A stretch of 6,657 nucleotides of DNA from Geopsychrobacter sp. (GTDB lineage: Bacteria > Desulfobacterota > Desulfuromonadia > Desulfuromonadales > Geopsychrobacteraceae). Shown piece after piece: positions 5,558 through 6,657 of this stretch. Position 1 is the first letter of the stretch. Each line of letters opens with the position of its first letter. The DNA is taken from the NCBI GenBank assembly GCA_030620915.1, contig JAUXIR010000085.1:1-6657 (forward strand), in the 5' to 3' direction. A program made the position numbers and the translations under genes. The notes under the pieces were generated by a model, which did no database searches, had not been told where the DNA came from, and worked only from the letters and a program-made list of their open reading frames with translations.

Positions 5558-6657
5558 ATGAGTGAAGACACTAAAAAAATTATCTATTCGATGATGCGGG
5601 TCAGCAAGAGCTACAACAAGCAACCGATCATCAAGGATATTTCGCTTTCCTATTATTACGGTGCCAAGATCGGGGTGCTCGGACTGAACGGTTCGGGTAA
5701 ATCGACCCTGCTGAAGATCATGGCGGGAGTCGATAAGGAATTCAACGGCGAAGCGGTCCTGTCTGAAGGCTACAGCGTCGGCTACCTGGAGCAGGAACCG
5801 CACCTCGACGAGAGCAAAACAGTGCGGCAGATTGTGCAGGAAGGGGTTCAGGAAACGGTCAATCTGCTGGCAGAGTTCGAGGAGATCAACAACGCCTTTG
5901 CCGATCCCGATTGCGACATGGACAAGCTGCTGGAGCGTCAGGCCAGGGTGCAGGACAAACTGGATGCTGCCGATGCCTGGGACCTCGACTCTCGACTGGA
6001 ACTGGCCGAAGAATCGCTGCGCTGCCCGGCACCCGAAACGCCGATCAAGAATCTCTCCGGAGGAGAGAAACGCCGTGTTGCGCTCTGCCGACTATTGCTG
6101 AGCAAACCCGACATCCTTTTGCTCGACGAGCCGACCAACCACCTCGATGCAGAGACCGTCACCTGGCTGGAGCAACATCTGCAGCGCTATCAGGGTACGG
6201 TTATCGCGGTCACCCACGACCGCTACTTCCTCGACAATGTTGCCGGTTGGATTCTCGAACTCGACCGCGGCCAGGGAATCCCCTGGAAAGGCAACTATTC
6301 GAGTTGGCTGGAGCAGAAACAGGAGCGGCTGCGTAAGGAGGAGAAGACCGAGAGCAAACGCCAGCAGACATTGAAGCGCGAGTTGGAATGGATCCGCATG
6401 TCACCCAAGGGGCGCCACGCCAAGGGTCAGGCACGGATCAACTCCTACGAAAAACTGCTCGGCAATGAAGCGGCGGCCAAGGAGCAAAACATGGAACTCT
6501 ACATCCCGCCGGGACCACGCTTAGGTGGCATCGTGGTTGAGACCAATGAGATCCGCAAGGCCTTCGGCGAGCGCCTGTTGATCGACAAGCTCAGTTTCAA
6601 TCTGCCGCCCGGCGGCATCGTCGGCGTAATCGGTCCCAACGGCGCCGGCAAGACCAC
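5558..6657 (+). CDS. ettA: Energy-dependent translational throttle A (EttA), ABC-F protein, N-terminal two-thirds
   Basis: Incomplete: 366 codons are visible and the frame runs off the right edge; EttA is usually about 555 residues. ABC-F proteins are soluble twin-ATPase factors that bind the ribosomal E site; in E. coli EttA couples translation to the ATP/ADP level. Domain 1 has Walker A G-L-N-G-S-G-K-S at 42-49, signature L-S-G-G-E at 166-170, Walker B I-L-L-L-D-E-P at 186-192 and the switch H220. An arm-like insertion lies at about 90-145. The segment [14 protein letters not shown] at 241-254, the basic linker ending in [13 protein letters not shown] (282-294) and P-P-G-P-R-L-G (317-323) distinguish EttA from Uup and other ABC-F members. 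The second Walker A (G-P-N-G-A-G-K-T, 359-366) is cut by the window end. The start at 5558 matches the family N-terminus, but only a minimal GGA (5548-5550) precedes it. It is separated from the HD-GYP gene by 180 bases and is probably its own unit. Confidence 0.95.
   Translation, partial: MSEDTKKIIYSMMRVSKSYNKQPIIKDISLSYYYGAKIGVLGLNGSGKSTLLKIMAGVDKEFNGEAVLSEGYSVGYLEQEPHLDESKTVRQIVQEGVQETVNLLAEFEEINNAFADPDCDMDKLLERQARVQDKLDAADAWDLDSRLELAEESLRCPAPETPIKNLSGGEKRRVALCRLLLSKPDILLLDEPTNHLDAETVTWLEQHLQRYQGTVIAVTHDRYFLDNVAGWILELDRGQGIPWKGNYSSWLEQKQERLRKEEKTESKRQQTLKRELEWIRMSPKGRHAKGQARINSYEKLLGNEAAAKEQNMELYIPPGPRLGGIVVETNEIRKAFGERLLIDKLSFNLPPGGIVGVIGPNGAGKT

Noticed and set aside
5911..6336. 141-codon plus-strand frame within ettA
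   Set aside because: It overlaps the first ATPase domain of EttA in another frame and encodes an Arg/Pro-rich, motif-free product typical of a shadow.

Overview
The window looks like ordinary chromosome from a Gram-negative bacterium, most likely a deltaproteobacterium of the Desulfuromonas/Geobacter group. That placement is inferred from gene order and protein character (a PhoH-7TM-HD pair beside a HEAT-repeat plus HD-GYP pair), not from a marker gene. I see no insertion sequence, phage gene, tRNA, rRNA or CRISPR array. Coding density is high and no stretch over 300 bases lacks a gene.

Layout. Bases 1-1842 are on the minus strand: a PhoH-family ATPase (853-1842) is followed 28 bases later by a 7TM-HD (PgpH/YqfF-like) membrane protein (824 down to the left edge, incomplete). 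This is the widespread phoH - 7TM-HD - ybeY order tied to RNA/ribosome maturation and c-di-AMP turnover. Bases 1843-2012 form a divergent regulatory region with candidate back-to-back promoters and two inverted repeats. Bases 2013-5377 are on the plus strand: a 737-residue HEAT-repeat protein overlaps by four bases (ATGA) a 384-residue HD-GYP protein. Bases 5378-5557 are an intergenic spacer whose last ~90 bases are almost pure pyrimidine. From 5558 to the right edge runs the first two-thirds of an ABC-F translation factor of the EttA type.

How the genes fit together. The most interesting part is the HEAT/HD-GYP pair. The two proteins have unlike C-terminal halves (a helical-repeat scaffold and a probable c-di-GMP phosphodiesterase), but their first ~115 residues align almost without gaps, with a shared Y-x-x-G-H motif, a shared L-[MI]-F strand and a shared R-G-[IV]...D-E-[LI] segment. 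Together with the translational overlap, this suggests a dedicated two-component assembly whose subunits pair through a common N-terminal module. I do not recognise a described system of this form. On either side of the divergent region lie two HD-superfamily proteins expected to act on different cyclic dinucleotides (c-di-AMP and c-di-GMP). The flanking genes (phoH, ettA) are conserved housekeeping genes.
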